64,000 nt of DNA from Bacillus sp. AFS073361 (lineage in GTDB: Bacteria; Bacillota; Bacilli; Bacillales; Cytobacillaceae), in NCBI RefSeq assembly GCF_002567005.1, contig NZ_NUZU01000012.1, positions 77,949 through 141,948 of the forward strand, written 5' to 3'. Below the pieces are notes generated by a model that did not search any database, had not been told where the DNA came from, and worked only from the letters and a program-made list of their open reading frames with translations. Positions 8,739 through 17,720 of the stretch are shown piece by piece (position 1 is the first letter of the stretch; each line of letters starts with the position of its first letter). The position numbers were made by a program, and so were the translations under genes.

Positions 8739-10256
8739 ATGGAATTTAATTTTATTTGGATCATCATTGGAATTGTTGTGGTTATTATTTTAGCCTTAAT
8801 CGGCGTTTTCATCACAAAATACAGAACGGCAGGACCGGATGAGGCCTTGATCGTGACAGGAAGCTTCCTTGGCAATGGAAATGTCCATGTTGACGAGTCT
8901 GGGAATAAAGTCAAAATCATCCGCGGCGGCGGTACGTTTATTTTGCCAGTTTTCCAACAGGCAAAGCCGCTTAGCTTACTATCTAGTAAACTAGAAGTAA
9001 CGACACCAGAGGTGTATACCGAGCAAGGTGTACCGGTTATGGCTGATGGGGTTGCGATTATTAAAATCGGTGGATCGATAAGTGAAATTGCGACAGCCGC
9101 GGAACAGTTCCTCGGAAAACCAAAGGAAGACCGTGAGAATGAAGCAAGGGAAGTTCTTGAAGGACATCTGCGGTCAATTCTTGGCTCGATGACTGTAGAA
9201 GAAATCTATAAAAACCGTGATAAATTCTCCCAAGAGGTCCAAAGGGTTGCCTCACAGGATCTCGCTAAAATGGGCTTGGTCATTGTATCATTTACGATTA
9301 AAGACGTCCGTGATAAAAATGGGTACCTGGATTCACTAGGTAAACCCCGGATTGCCCAAGTCAAAAGAGATGCAGATATTGCTACAGCCGAAGCAGAAAA
9401 AGAAACCCGTATTAAAAAAGCGGAGGCAGCCAAAGAAGCCAAACGAAATGAATTAGAGCGAGCCACAGAAATTGCTGAGGCGGAAAAAGTCAATCAGTTA
9501 AAAGTGGCAGAGTTTAGACGTGAACAAGATATTGCCAGAGCACGTGCTGACCAAGCATACGACCTGGAAACAGCCAGGTCCAAACAAGATGTAATGGAAC
9601 AAGAAATGCAAATTAAAATTATTGAAAGACAAAAACAAATTGAATTAGAGGAAAAAGAAATTCAACGCCGCGAACGGCAATATGATTCGGAAGTGAAGAA
9701 AAAGGCAGACGCTGACCGATACTCCGTCGAACAATCGGCCGCTGCAAATAAGGCCAAGGAAATAGCCGCGGCTGAGGCCAATAAGTATCGGATCGAAGCA
9801 ATGGCAAAAGCAGAAGCCGAGCGGATTCGTTTGGATGGTTTAGCCAAAGCGGAAGCGGAAAAAGCACAAGGGGCAACCGAAGCAGAAATTATTCGTCTCA
9901 AAGGTTTAGCTGAAGCAGAGGCGAAAGAAAAAATCGCCGAGGCTTTCGAACAATTCGGTCAAGCGGCAATTCTAGACATGATCATCAAAATGCTGCCAGA
10001 ATATGCCAAGCAAGTGGCAAGCCCGCTGTCCAATATTGATAAAATTACAGTCGTCGATACGGGCGGATCGGGAGAAAATGGCGGGGCCAATAAAATTACC
10101 GGCTATGCAACGAATCTAATGGCGAGTCTGCAAGAATCACTTAAAGCCTCGAGCGGAATCGACGTGAAGGAATTGATTGAAAACTATTCTGGAAAAGGAA
10201 ATGTTAGGAAGAGCATTGAAGAATTAACTGATGAATTTAAGAAAAAAGCTGAATAA
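8739..10256 (+). CDS. floT: Flotillin-like protein FloT
   Basis: A 505-residue flotillin (B. subtilis FloT is of similar size). An N-terminal hydrophobic hairpin (residues about 5-27) anchors it to the membrane. Residues about 30-200 form the SPFH/band-7 domain. Residues about 210-400 are a long coiled coil dominated by AEAEK and KAEAE repeats (the EA-rich flotillin repeats). FloT scaffolds functional membrane microdomains and affects fluidity and envelope stress tolerance. No yuaI homologue follows; a terminator does. Confidence 0.92.
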   Translation: MEFNFIWIIIGIVVVIILALIGVFITKYRTAGPDEALIVTGSFLGNGNVHVDESGNKVKIIRGGGTFILPVFQQAKPLSLLSSKLEVTTPEVYTEQGVPVMADGVAIIKIGGSISEIATAAEQFLGKPKEDRENEAREVLEGHLRSILGSMTVEEIYKNRDKFSQEVQRVASQDLAKMGLVIVSFTIKDVRDKNGYLDSLGKPRIAQVKRDADIATAEAEKETRIKKAEAAKEAKRNELERATEIAEAEKVNQLKVAEFRREQDIARARADQAYDLETARSKQDVMEQEMQIKIIERQKQIELEEKEIQRRERQYDSEVKKKADADRYSVEQSAAANKAKEIAAAEANKYRIEAMAKAEAERIRLDGLAKAEAEKAQGATEAEIIRLKGLAEAEAKEKIAEAFEQFGQAAILDMIIKMLPEYAKQVASPLSNIDKITVVDTGGSGENGGANKITGYATNLMASLQESLKASSGIDVKELIENYSGKGNVRKSIEELTDEFKKKAE

Positions 10257-10265
10257 TTTTACACC

Positions 10266-10300
10266 CAAAAAACCTTATCAACTGATGATAAGGTTTTTAT
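10266..10300. terminator. Terminator of yuaF-floT
   Basis: AACCTTATCA and TGATAAGGTT form a perfect stem with a 5-nt loop, flanked by A-rich and T-rich tracts, so it can work on both strands. Confidence 0.88.
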
Positions 10301-10624
10301 GATAAGTTTTTCATTTTTTAGCTGAGTTGAATATAGGTCTATCTGCTTAAATTTCGGTTGCCGAAACTTTCGCTTTCTTTGGAAACTTTTAATCATCATG
10401 AAAAATAAGGATAAAAGGCATGTTTAATAACTCTTTTACTGGGTTTAAGTTCGTATGAAAAATTCTCTTTTTACAATTATTAGGTACAATATAGTGCTTA
10501 ATATATGAATTTTTCATTAAATTTAGACTATTTACAATTTTCGAGTAAATTTGATAAACTGGCAAAGCATCACTCTTCAAGAGAACGATGTAATTATATC
10601 TATATAAAATAGGGGGTTTAAGAT
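10301..10624 (+). other. Long AT-rich leader/promoter region of the metalloprotease gene
   Basis: No gene is visible here. The region is AT-rich with a short hairpin (TTCGGTTGCCGAA near 10355) and several weak promoter-like boxes, for example TATATAAAAT at 10601-10610. I could not pick one promoter with confidence. A stationary-phase regulator site is plausible, but none is recognisable. Confidence 0.3.
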
Positions 10625-13015
10625 TTGAAGAAGAAAACCACTTTAAAGGTCTTATCCAGCCTCGCAGCTAGTACAATGGTAGCTACTACCATGTTCGCAG
10701 GCGCATTCGCTGGAAGCACTGTCGCACCAAAAACGGTATCGGCAGCAACAACAGTTGCATCAGCTCCAATCGATTTGAATGTAGTTGATATTGATCGACT
10801 AGGTGCAGCATTGCAAAAGAGAGGACTAGTTGCGAAGAACGCATCTAAAGAAGAAATTACAAAAGCTGCAAAAGCCTACATAAAGAAAAAGCAGGGTGAA
10901 AAGCCTGGCAAAACAAATAAGACTCAAACTAAAGAGCAGCAAGAGTTTGACAAAAAAGCAAAGGACTTTGTCAAAAAGCAAAAGGACAAGCTTACGAAGC
11001 AGCTTGATAAAGGTCATGAAAATTTCAAAAAAGGCAAGCCAACAGGGGCTGTAAAAGTAAATTCTGCTAAACAGGCTGGTTATAACGGCGATGTCCGTGA
11101 AGACAAAGTACTCGTTCTTCTTGTCGAATATGCGGATTTAAAACACAATAATGTAGAACAAGAAGCTGGCTATATGTTTGCAGATGACTTCAATAAACAG
11201 CACTATGAAAAAATGCTATTTGGCGATAAGGATTTCACTCTCTTCAACGGTGAGAAGATTAAAACATTTAAACAATATTATGAAGAGCAATCTGGCGGCA
11301 GTTACACGGTTGATGGTACGGTATCAGATTGGTTAACAGTACCAGGAAAAGCTGCCGAGTATGGCGGCGATAGTGAAAGTGGCCATGATAATGCTCCTGG
11401 AACAAAAGGTGCACGTGGTTTTATCAAGGATTCACTTAATGCAGCTGTCGCATCCGGCATTAACTTAGCAGACTATGATAAATTTGATTTATATGATTTA
11501 GATGGTGATGGTAATCAAAACGAGCCGGATGGCTTAGTTGATCACTTGATGGTCATTCATGCTGGTGTTGGCCAGGAAGCTGGCGGCGGTGTGGTTGGAG
11601 ATGATGCGATCTGGTCACATCGTTGGACTTTAAATGGTGTGTATCCAGTAGCTAACACTACAGCTTCAGTAGATTACTGGGGAGGCCAAATGGCAGCCTA
11701 TGACTATACGGTTGAGCCCGAAGACGGCGCAGTCGGCGTTTTCGCTCACGAATATGGACATGACTTGGGTGCTCCTGATGAATATGACACACAATACACC
11801 GGCAATGGAGATACGGTTGCTCAATGGTCAATCATGAGCGGCGGAAGCTGGAGCGGTAATATTGCTGGGACACAGCCGCCAAGTTTCTCTCCACAAGTCA
11901 AAGAATTCTATCAAAAAACCATTGGCGGCAACTGGGCTAATATTACTGAAGTAAACTATGAAGATATCGATAAAAATGGTTTAGCAGCTGTAATCGATCA
12001 GAGTGTTACAAAATCTAAGAACCCTGGAATCGTTAAGGTAAACTTACCTAAGAAAAAGGTTCCTGGTATTGCACCTGCATTTGGGGCAAAATACTATTAT
12101 AGTACAAAAGGTGATGACTTAAATACTGTGCTAGAAACTCCAGTATTTGATTTAACAGCTGCTACTTCTGCTAAATTTGATTACAAACAATTTTATAAAG
12201 TTGAAACTGACTATGATTATCTATATGTAAAGGCTGTTACTGAGGATGGTCAGAGTGTAACACTTGATACTATTGGTGATCAAAATACAGCAGGAGGTTT
12301 TGAAACTTCTCAAGGCGAGTGGGAAGATAAATCCCTAGACTTAAGCCAATTTGCTGGCCAGAAAGTAAAACTAGTATTTAATTATGTAACCGACGGCGGT
12401 CTTGCACCAGACGGTTTCGCACTTGATGATCTTCAATTAACAGTGGATGGAAATGTGGCATTCTCTGATGATGCAGAAGGGGAAGCAAAAGTAGCATTAA
12501 ACGGTTTCGAAGTTTCTGACGGCTGGATTAACAAACCACACTATTACTACCTAGAGTGGAGAAACTATGCGGGATCTGATATTGCTCTACAATTCTCGCG
12601 CGGTTCAAAATATAATACTGGTTTAGTAGTTTGGTATGGTGACGATACATTTACAGATAACTGGGGCGGTGTTCACCCTGGTGAAGGATTCCTAAGTGTA
12701 GTGGACTCTCATCCTGAAGCGCTTGTGTTTAAACTAAATGGTATTGACTCTATCGTTCAAACGACGCGCTACCAAGTTGCAGATGCAGCGTTCTCATTAG
12801 ACAAGTCACCTGCATGGTATGCTGATTCACCAACTCGCGGAATCTATGATTACAAAGGTCTTCCAGGCGTAACGACATTTGATTCAACAAAGACTTATAT
12901 CAACGCAGAAATTCCTGATGCTGGTGTTAAAGTTCCAGCTCAGTACCCGATTAAGTTCCAAGTCATCGGTGAGGCAAAAGACAACTCTGCTGGTGCGGTT
13001 TGGATCCATAAATAA
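10625..13015 (+). CDS. inhA: Immune inhibitor A-type secreted M6 metalloprotease
   Basis: A 796-residue secreted zinc protease. The TTG start follows AGGGGGTTT. Residues 1 to about 40 are a Sec signal peptide ending near VSAATT. A lysine-rich charged propeptide (about 50-145) follows, then the M6 catalytic domain with the zinc motif [14 protein letters not shown] (H375, E376, H379). The C-terminal half contains beta-rich domains (about 480-620, a jelly-roll-like insert with [18 protein letters not shown]). Members degrade host antimicrobial peptides or matrix proteins and, in environmental species, act as general extracellular proteases. There is no LPXTG or membrane anchor. Confidence 0.92.
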   Translation: MKKKTTLKVLSSLAASTMVATTMFAGAFAGSTVAPKTVSAATTVASAPIDLNVVDIDRLGAALQKRGLVAKNASKEEITKAAKAYIKKKQGEKPGKTNKTQTKEQQEFDKKAKDFVKKQKDKLTKQLDKGHENFKKGKPTGAVKVNSAKQAGYNGDVREDKVLVLLVEYADLKHNNVEQEAGYMFADDFNKQHYEKMLFGDKDFTLFNGEKIKTFKQYYEEQSGGSYTVDGTVSDWLTVPGKAAEYGGDSESGHDNAPGTKGARGFIKDSLNAAVASGINLADYDKFDLYDLDGDGNQNEPDGLVDHLMVIHAGVGQEAGGGVVGDDAIWSHRWTLNGVYPVANTTASVDYWGGQMAAYDYTVEPEDGAVGVFAHEYGHDLGAPDEYDTQYTGNGDTVAQWSIMSGGSWSGNIAGTQPPSFSPQVKEFYQKTIGGNWANITEVNYEDIDKNGLAAVIDQSVTKSKNPGIVKVNLPKKKVPGIAPAFGAKYYYSTKGDDLNTVLETPVFDLTAATSAKFDYKQFYKVETDYDYLYVKAVTEDGQSVTLDTIGDQNTAGGFETSQGEWEDKSLDLSQFAGQKVKLVFNYVTDGGLAPDGFALDDLQLTVDGNVAFSDDAEGEAKVALNGFEVSDGWINKPHYYYLEWRNYAGSDIALQFSRGSKYNTGLVVWYGDDTFTDNWGGVHPGEGFLSVVDSHPEALVFKLNGIDSIVQTTRYQVADAAFSLDKSPAWYADSPTRGIYDYKGLPGVTTFDSTKTYINAEIPDAGVKVPAQYPIKFQVIGEAKDNSAGAVWIHK

Positions 13016-13023
13016 ACAATACG

Positions 13024-13051
13024 AAAGACACCGGGCATGCCTGGTGTCTTT
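13024..13051. terminator. Bidirectional terminator between inhA and the kinase gene
   Basis: AAAGACACC and GGTGTCTTT flank a loop that itself contains the palindrome GGCATGCC. It sits between convergent genes. Confidence 0.85.
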
Positions 13052-13057
13052 AGTCTA

Positions 13058-14419
13058 TTATAAACTAATCTCAAAAGCAGTCCCGATATTCGGTTTACTC
13101 ATTACCTTTATCGTGCCTCCATGTGCCTCAACTAGTTGTTTAACAATCGCCAGTCCCAGTCCTGTTCCGCCAAGAGCACGTGTCCTAGATTTATCTACGC
13201 GATAGAAGCGATCAAAAATTCTCGGTAAATCCTCTTCAGGGATTCCCCTTCCTTCATCTTGAATCTTAATATAAACTTTTCCGCTTATGTTGCTAACTTC
13301 AACCCGAATAGTGGTATTCGGTTCAGAATATTTTCGGGCATTATCTACCAGATTGAAAATGACTTGCTCAAATCGAATGGGGTCAAGGAACAGATAAAGT
13401 TCTTCAGAGCATTCTAAAACAAGGTCCATATGATTTTCTTTGAGTGCAGGGGTAACTTTTTCGATAATCGTTTGAAAATAAGGCAGTAAATGAACTTTTT
13501 CTTTTTTTATCGAAAAAGAATTTTCATCCATTTTTGCGAGATGGAATAATTCCTTCACTAATTTCGATAGCTTGCCAGTTTCCTCCACAATAATGCTTAA
13601 ATATTTCTCTCTGTCCTCATGAATGGTTTCTGGCCGGCGGGCAATGTCTGCATATCCCTTAATATAGGTCAGCGGTGTGCGGAGTTCGTGCGAGATGCTG
13701 GCGAGAAATTCATTTCGATCATTTTTTAGAATTTCTAAATCGCTTGCTAACACCTTAATCGATTCCCCAAGTTCACCGATTTCGTCCTTTCCACTCTTCG
13801 GTAGAGACACGGAAAAATCACCCTTGCTGATTCGTTTGGTAGCTTCACTCATTTGAATCAGCGGGTGGGTGACATACCTTGTTAAAGTGAAAATGATAAT
13901 AATCATGAACATTAGGGAAAGCAGACCAGCAATCAGGAAATGTTGGTTTAATCCGGAAATCAACTCTTTAATTTTTTGGGTATTTTGAAACATATAGACA
14001 TATCCGGTAATTGTATTGTCAACCATTACAGGACTAACTGAGGCGATATAGGCCGCATGTTTCCAATCATCTTCTAAAATTAAGCCCGCGTGCGGAACTA
14101 GTTTTTGCTTAGTACTCATAATCTTTTTCATAGCATCTGTCACTCGATTGGAAGACATATAAATGGATCCATCCGGTTTGGTTAAAATCACCTGTGTATC
14201 CGTGCGCGCCTCCATCATGGCAATGTGCCGAATCGTTTCATCATGAAAAGAGGCCTCAAGGATTTCACGGTGATTATTTCCGCGTGTCTGGAGTGAAGTT
14301 AATGCCTCATGCACCCGGGAATGAATGATATTATTATGCAAAAGAACCATTGAAATGCCTTCTAATATAAAAATCGCTAGAAAAAAAAGAACGCCAATCT
14401 TGATTGATATTTTATTCAT
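13058..14419 (-). CDS. Membrane sensor histidine kinase without an adjacent same-strand regulator
   Basis: This kinase has 453 residues from ATG 14419, with GAGGTG 9 bp upstream; GTG 14431 is an alternative. Order: TM1 (about 8-30), an extracytoplasmic sensor of about 120 residues, TM2 (about 155-180), HAMP, the HisKA H-box SISHELRTPLTYIKGYAD, the N-box NLVDNARKYSEPN and the G boxes DEGRGIPEEDLPRIFDRFYR and GGTGLGLAIVKQLVEAHGG. All catalytic elements are present. No response regulator lies in its operon; the nearest is the divergent one at 14770. The signal is unknown. Confidence 0.88.
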   Translation of the reverse strand: MNKISIKIGVLFFLAIFILEGISMVLLHNNIIHSRVHEALTSLQTRGNNHREILEASFHDETIRHIAMMEARTDTQVILTKPDGSIYMSSNRVTDAMKKIMSTKQKLVPHAGLILEDDWKHAAYIASVSPVMVDNTITGYVYMFQNTQKIKELISGLNQHFLIAGLLSLMFMIIIIFTLTRYVTHPLIQMSEATKRISKGDFSVSLPKSGKDEIGELGESIKVLASDLEILKNDRNEFLASISHELRTPLTYIKGYADIARRPETIHEDREKYLSIIVEETGKLSKLVKELFHLAKMDENSFSIKKEKVHLLPYFQTIIEKVTPALKENHMDLVLECSEELYLFLDPIRFEQVIFNLVDNARKYSEPNTTIRVEVSNISGKVYIKIQDEGRGIPEEDLPRIFDRFYRVDKSRTRALGGTGLGLAIVKQLVEAHGGTIKVMSKPNIGTAFEISL

Positions 14420-14506
14420 AAATTCGAACACCTCACACTCCTAGCATACTATAACGACCGCATTAGAAGAGCTTCATATTGTAGCAAATTTTTAAAATAA
14501 AAATGG

Positions 14507-14530
14507 GGGCGTCCCACTGTTGGGACGCCC
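14507..14530. terminator. Perfect 10-bp hairpin, terminator-like toward the minus strand
   Basis: GGGCGTCCCA, loop CTGT, TGGGACGCCC. On the minus strand the stem is followed by CCATTTTTATTTT, so it looks like a terminator or attenuator upstream of the kinase gene. On the plus strand no U-tract follows. Confidence 0.55.
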
Positions 14531-14566
14531 GAAATATATGAAAAAGAGAGGTTAAATTTGGGATGA

Positions 14567-14667
14567 GTAAGATGGCTTAAAACCATGTACTTCATCAAAG
14601 AGGCAATCACTACAAACTTGGGAGTCCTTCTAGTGATCGCCTCTTCCTAATTACACCCCCATCTTAC
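14567..14667. other. Nested inverted-repeat element (candidate structured RNA or cruciform)
   Basis: The outer stem is GTAAGATGG (14567-14575) with CCATCTTAC (14659-14667). Inside it, AAGAGGCAATCACTA (14598-14612) pairs with TAGTGATCGCCTCTT (14631-14645) at 14 of 15 positions with an 18-nt loop. It does not match a riboswitch class that I recognise. It lies between two divergent two-component loci. Confidence 0.5.
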
Positions 14668-14675
14668 CCGGAAAA

Positions 14676-14716
14676 ATTGAAGATGTTATGAAGAACTTGT
14701 GGTGAATTTGTGAAGT
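14676..14716 (+). promoter_or_regulatory. 11-bp-spaced direct repeats upstream of the response regulator
   Basis: TGAAGA at 14678 and 14689, TGGTGA at 14700 and TGAAGT at 14711 are in exact 11-bp register, the spacing used by OmpR/PhoB-family regulators binding as tandem dimers. A TATATT -10-like box follows at 14742-14747. This is a likely autoregulatory operator. Confidence 0.5.
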
Positions 14717-14769
14717 TACAAACATCACAGACGCTAAATGATATATTTAATATGTGGGGAGTGATAGAA

Positions 14770-15480
14770 GTGAAAATATTATTAGTAGACGATGAACGTA
14801 GAATCATAGAAGTTCTTGAAGCCTATTTAGTAAGAGAAGGCTATGAAATTCATAGCGCCGATAATGGAATAGATGCGTTGAAAAAAGTAAAAACAGTAAC
14901 CCCCGACTTAATTATACTAGATTTAATGCTTCCAGACATTTCTGGTGAAGAAGTCTGCCGTCTCGTGCGAAAAGAATCGGATGTACCTATTCTCATGTTG
15001 ACGGCCAAGTCAGCTGAAGATGACCGGATAAACGGAATTGTGATGGGGGCAGATGATTATTTAACCAAACCGTTTAGCCCGCGCGAAGTCGTCGTCCGCG
15101 TGCAAGCGATTTTAAGACGTGTAAAAAAGACAGAGAAAGTGGAACGACTTGAATTCAATCGCAAAAGGCTGGTCATCGACTTAATGAAAAAAGAAGTGTC
15201 CGCAAACGGAGACTTGATTACTTTAACACCAATTGAATACAAGCTATTAACCAATATGGCGGTAAATCCAGGCCGGGTGTACAGCCGGATGGATTTGCTT
15301 GAAAAAATACAGGATGAAGGCATGTATTATGAAGGCTATGAACGCAGTGTCGATACCCATATCAAAAACCTCCGGAAGAAAATCGAACGGGATTCACGAC
15401 AGCCAGATTTTATCGTAACGGTTTTCGGTATGGGCTATAAATTTGGAGGGGTATTAGATGCTGCAAACGCTCCGGTCTAA
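14770..15480 (+). CDS. OmpR/PhoB-family response regulator
   Basis: A 236-residue DNA-binding regulator. The receiver domain (about 1-115) has the acidic pair in VDDE, phospho-acceptor Asp in LDLMLPD, Thr in MLTAKS and Lys in YLTKPF. The C-terminal winged helix (about 135-230) has the transactivation-loop signature YERSVDTHIKNLRKKIE. GTG 14770 is chosen because GGGGAGTG lies at correct spacing and it gives the standard VKILLVDDE start; the longer reading from 14710 adds a non-conserved tail. It overlaps the following kinase gene by 23 bp, so the two are co-translated. Confidence 0.9.
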   Translation: MKILLVDDERRIIEVLEAYLVREGYEIHSADNGIDALKKVKTVTPDLIILDLMLPDISGEEVCRLVRKESDVPILMLTAKSAEDDRINGIVMGADDYLTKPFSPREVVVRVQAILRRVKKTEKVERLEFNRKRLVIDLMKKEVSANGDLITLTPIEYKLLTNMAVNPGRVYSRMDLLEKIQDEGMYYEGYERSVDTHIKNLRKKIERDSRQPDFIVTVFGMGYKFGGVLDAANAPV

Positions 15481-16831
15481 GATACTTTTTTATCTACTGC
15501 TCATCTCGATGATTGCGATCATCATTGTGAGTTTTTTTATCCAATATGGATTTGAAGAGAGTTTTAACAACTACTTGGATCGAAATCGGGAAAAAAAGAT
15601 TGATCGAATTATTACGGAAGTTGAAAAGGATTATAAAAAAAATGGCCACTTTACAAGTGATCCGGTATTTGGCCTCTTGCACGAGCATGCTATGACTGAG
15701 CAGCTGTATTTCCAACTTTATGACCGGTTAGGTCAATTACAAATGGATTCTTCCAACATCCGAGGCATGCTTAACAGCTTCGGGTTAACCGAACCTGCTC
15801 CAAATGGAGAAGAGTGGCATTCCAAGACCTATACACTGAGGGTAGATAATCAGGTCATTGGAAAACTTGTCGCCATCTATCCGAAGGGTTTAATTGATGA
15901 TGAAAATACGTTTATCCAAACGATTCAATTATACATTTATGCAGCCGTTTGTTTGACGATTGTACTAGCGATTATTTTTAGTATGCTGTTTTCAAAAAAG
16001 CTCACCTCAGGGTTACAAAAGCTATCGTTTGCGGCAAATGAACTGCAGAATCATAATCTTGAGATTCGGATTCCATTATCGGGATTGCCAACCGAGGTAA
16101 AGGATATTGCGATCTCCTTTAATAATCTGGCGGTGTCATTAGCAAAGGAAGAAAACCTAAGAAAGCATTTTACCGGTGATTTGGCTCATGAACTCCGGAC
16201 ACCTCTTGCGACCTTGAGAAGTCAAATCGAGGCCTTTCAGGATGGGATTTGGGAGCCGACACCGCAGCGGTTGCAGACCACACATGAAGAGTTGATGCGC
16301 TTAGTTAGGCTGGTGAATGAATTAGAAAAACTGCTTGCAGCCGAAAATCCGCAGATGAGACTGGAGAAAATTCAACTAGATGCAGGCAGTGTACTGGCCG
16401 CTTTATATGAGATGTTCTTGCCCTTGTTTAAAGAAAAGGACGTTCATCTTCAGATTATCGAACCTGCCGAGGATGAATTATTTGAAGCAGACAAAGATCG
16501 CTTAATGCAAATCTTATCTAACATCCTAAATAATGCCCTAAAGTATACACCGGCAGGAAAAAATGTCACCCTTTCAGTAAAAACGGAAATGGATGGCTTC
16601 GTCGGATTCAACATCCAGGATGAAGGCTCAGGAATGGCAGAGGATGATATTCCGCATATCTTCGAACGTTTCTATCGCGGGGATAAATCGCGTGATCGGA
16701 AAACCGGGGGAGTAGGAATCGGGCTCTCAATCGTCAAAGCTTTAATGGATGCGCATAAAGGAGTCATTAAGGTAAAAAGCAGGCTGAATAAAGGAACGAG
16801 CATTACTTTGTGGTTTCCACAGGAAGATTAG
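15458..16831 (+). CDS. Membrane sensor histidine kinase, partner of the upstream regulator
   Basis: A 457-residue kinase. TM1 is at about 9-29, followed by an extracytoplasmic domain of roughly 130 residues, TM2 at about 155-178 and HAMP. The H-box is DLAHELRTPLATLRSQIEAF, the N-box NILNNALKYTPAGKN and the G boxes DEGSGMAEDDIPHIFERFYR and GGVGIGLSIVKALMDAHKG. The ATG lies inside the end of the regulator gene. The pair resembles BaeSR/YkoGH-type envelope or antimicrobial-stress systems, but the signal cannot be inferred. Confidence 0.9.
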   Translation: MLQTLRSKILFYLLLISMIAIIIVSFFIQYGFEESFNNYLDRNREKKIDRIITEVEKDYKKNGHFTSDPVFGLLHEHAMTEQLYFQLYDRLGQLQMDSSNIRGMLNSFGLTEPAPNGEEWHSKTYTLRVDNQVIGKLVAIYPKGLIDDENTFIQTIQLYIYAAVCLTIVLAIIFSMLFSKKLTSGLQKLSFAANELQNHNLEIRIPLSGLPTEVKDIAISFNNLAVSLAKEENLRKHFTGDLAHELRTPLATLRSQIEAFQDGIWEPTPQRLQTTHEELMRLVRLVNELEKLLAAENPQMRLEKIQLDAGSVLAALYEMFLPLFKEKDVHLQIIEPAEDELFEADKDRLMQILSNILNNALKYTPAGKNVTLSVKTEMDGFVGFNIQDEGSGMAEDDIPHIFERFYRGDKSRDRKTGGVGIGLSIVKALMDAHKGVIKVKSRLNKGTSITLWFPQED

Positions 16832-16912
16832 CTCAAAATTATTAGGCGCCGCCGTGTGCAGGGGCATTTTTGTGGATTCTCAATTTTTGTAGAAACACCT
16901 AAGAATGAAGTT

Positions 16913-16949
16913 TTCACATTAAGTTCATAATTTTCACGGATTGTTCATT
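16913..16949 (-). promoter_or_regulatory. TGAA-box pairs upstream of the azoreductase-like gene
   Basis: TTCACA (16913) and TTCATA (16924) are 11 bp apart, and TTCACG (16933) and TTCATT (16944) are again 11 bp apart. On the minus strand these read TGTGAA, TATGAA, CGTGAA and AATGAA, close to the boxes at 14676-14716 (ATTGAA, TATGAA, GGTGAA, TGTGAA). A TACTAT -10-like box follows at 16971-16976. Confidence 0.35.
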
Positions 16950-17019
16950 CGTGAGCAAAGAAGTTTATTGTACTATAGAAACAGAAGAAAATATTGTGAG
17001 GTAAGGAAAGGGGATCTAT

Positions 17020-17682
17020 ATGTCAAAGCTTCTATATATTACCGCAAATCCAAAGAATGATATAAAACTTTCAAAAGGGATGCAAATTGGGGAAGTCTTT
17101 TTAGAGGAATTTAAAAAGGAACAGCCAGATGTAGACATTGAACCTATGCACTTATATAGCATGGATATCCCTGAGATTGACATGGATTTATTATACGCAC
17201 GTGCCAAATTATCCTTTATGGGCTATACAAAAGAGCAGCTTTCCGAGGAGGAGCGGACCAAACTTGAAAAAATGCATACCCTTGCTGACCGGTTTATCGA
17301 TGCAGATTACTATGTGTTCGTCACCCCAATCTGGAACCTTGGAGCACCAGCCATTTTGAAATCCTTCATGGATTGTTTATTTATTGCCGGGAAAACTTTT
17401 ACTTACTCGGAACATGGGGCGGAAGGTCTCCTTACTGGAAGAAAGGCGATTCACATTCAAACGCGTGGAGGAATTTATTCGATAGGAAAAATGGCCGATT
17501 TTGAAATGGGCGATCGGTATTTGAGCAAAGCCCTTGAATTCCTAGGTTTCGATTTAATGGAAACCATATTTGCAGAAGGAATGGATCATTTTCCAAAACA
17601 AATTCCTGAAATTATGGCAAAAGCAAAAGAACAAGCAGCAGTTGCCGCCAGAGAAATGGCGAAATTGCCTGTTTCATTGTAA
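17020..17682 (+). CDS. FMN-dependent NADH-azoreductase/quinone reductase family protein
   Basis: A 220-residue flavodoxin-like-fold oxidoreductase. The N-terminal KLLYITANPKNDIKLSKGM is the FMN phosphate loop region, and TPIWNLGAPAILKSFMD with the later QTRGGIYS are the conserved AzoR family motifs for FMN binding and dimer contact. Members reduce quinones and azo compounds two electrons at a time and protect against thiol or electrophile stress. The ATG follows AAAGGGGA. It lies directly after the two-component pair, and its promoter region carries related repeats, so it is a candidate target. Confidence 0.82.
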   Translation: MSKLLYITANPKNDIKLSKGMQIGEVFLEEFKKEQPDVDIEPMHLYSMDIPEIDMDLLYARAKLSFMGYTKEQLSEEERTKLEKMHTLADRFIDADYYVFVTPIWNLGAPAILKSFMDCLFIAGKTFTYSEHGAEGLLTGRKAIHIQTRGGIYSIGKMADFEMGDRYLSKALEFLGFDLMETIFAEGMDHFPKQIPEIMAKAKEQAAVAAREMAKLPVSL

Positions 17683-17685
17683 AAA

Positions 17686-17720
17686 TAGAGCGACTCGAGT
17701 GGATCGAGCCGCTTTTTTTT
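17686..17720. terminator. Bidirectional terminator between the azoreductase-like gene and uppP
   Basis: AGCG-A-CTCGA and TCGAG-C-CGCT form an interrupted stem followed by eight T, between convergent genes. Confidence 0.8.

Noticed and set aside
14567..14667. Lysine riboswitch or another known riboswitch class
   Set aside because: An AGAGGC segment recalls the lysine element, but the region is too short and lacks the other conserved blocks.
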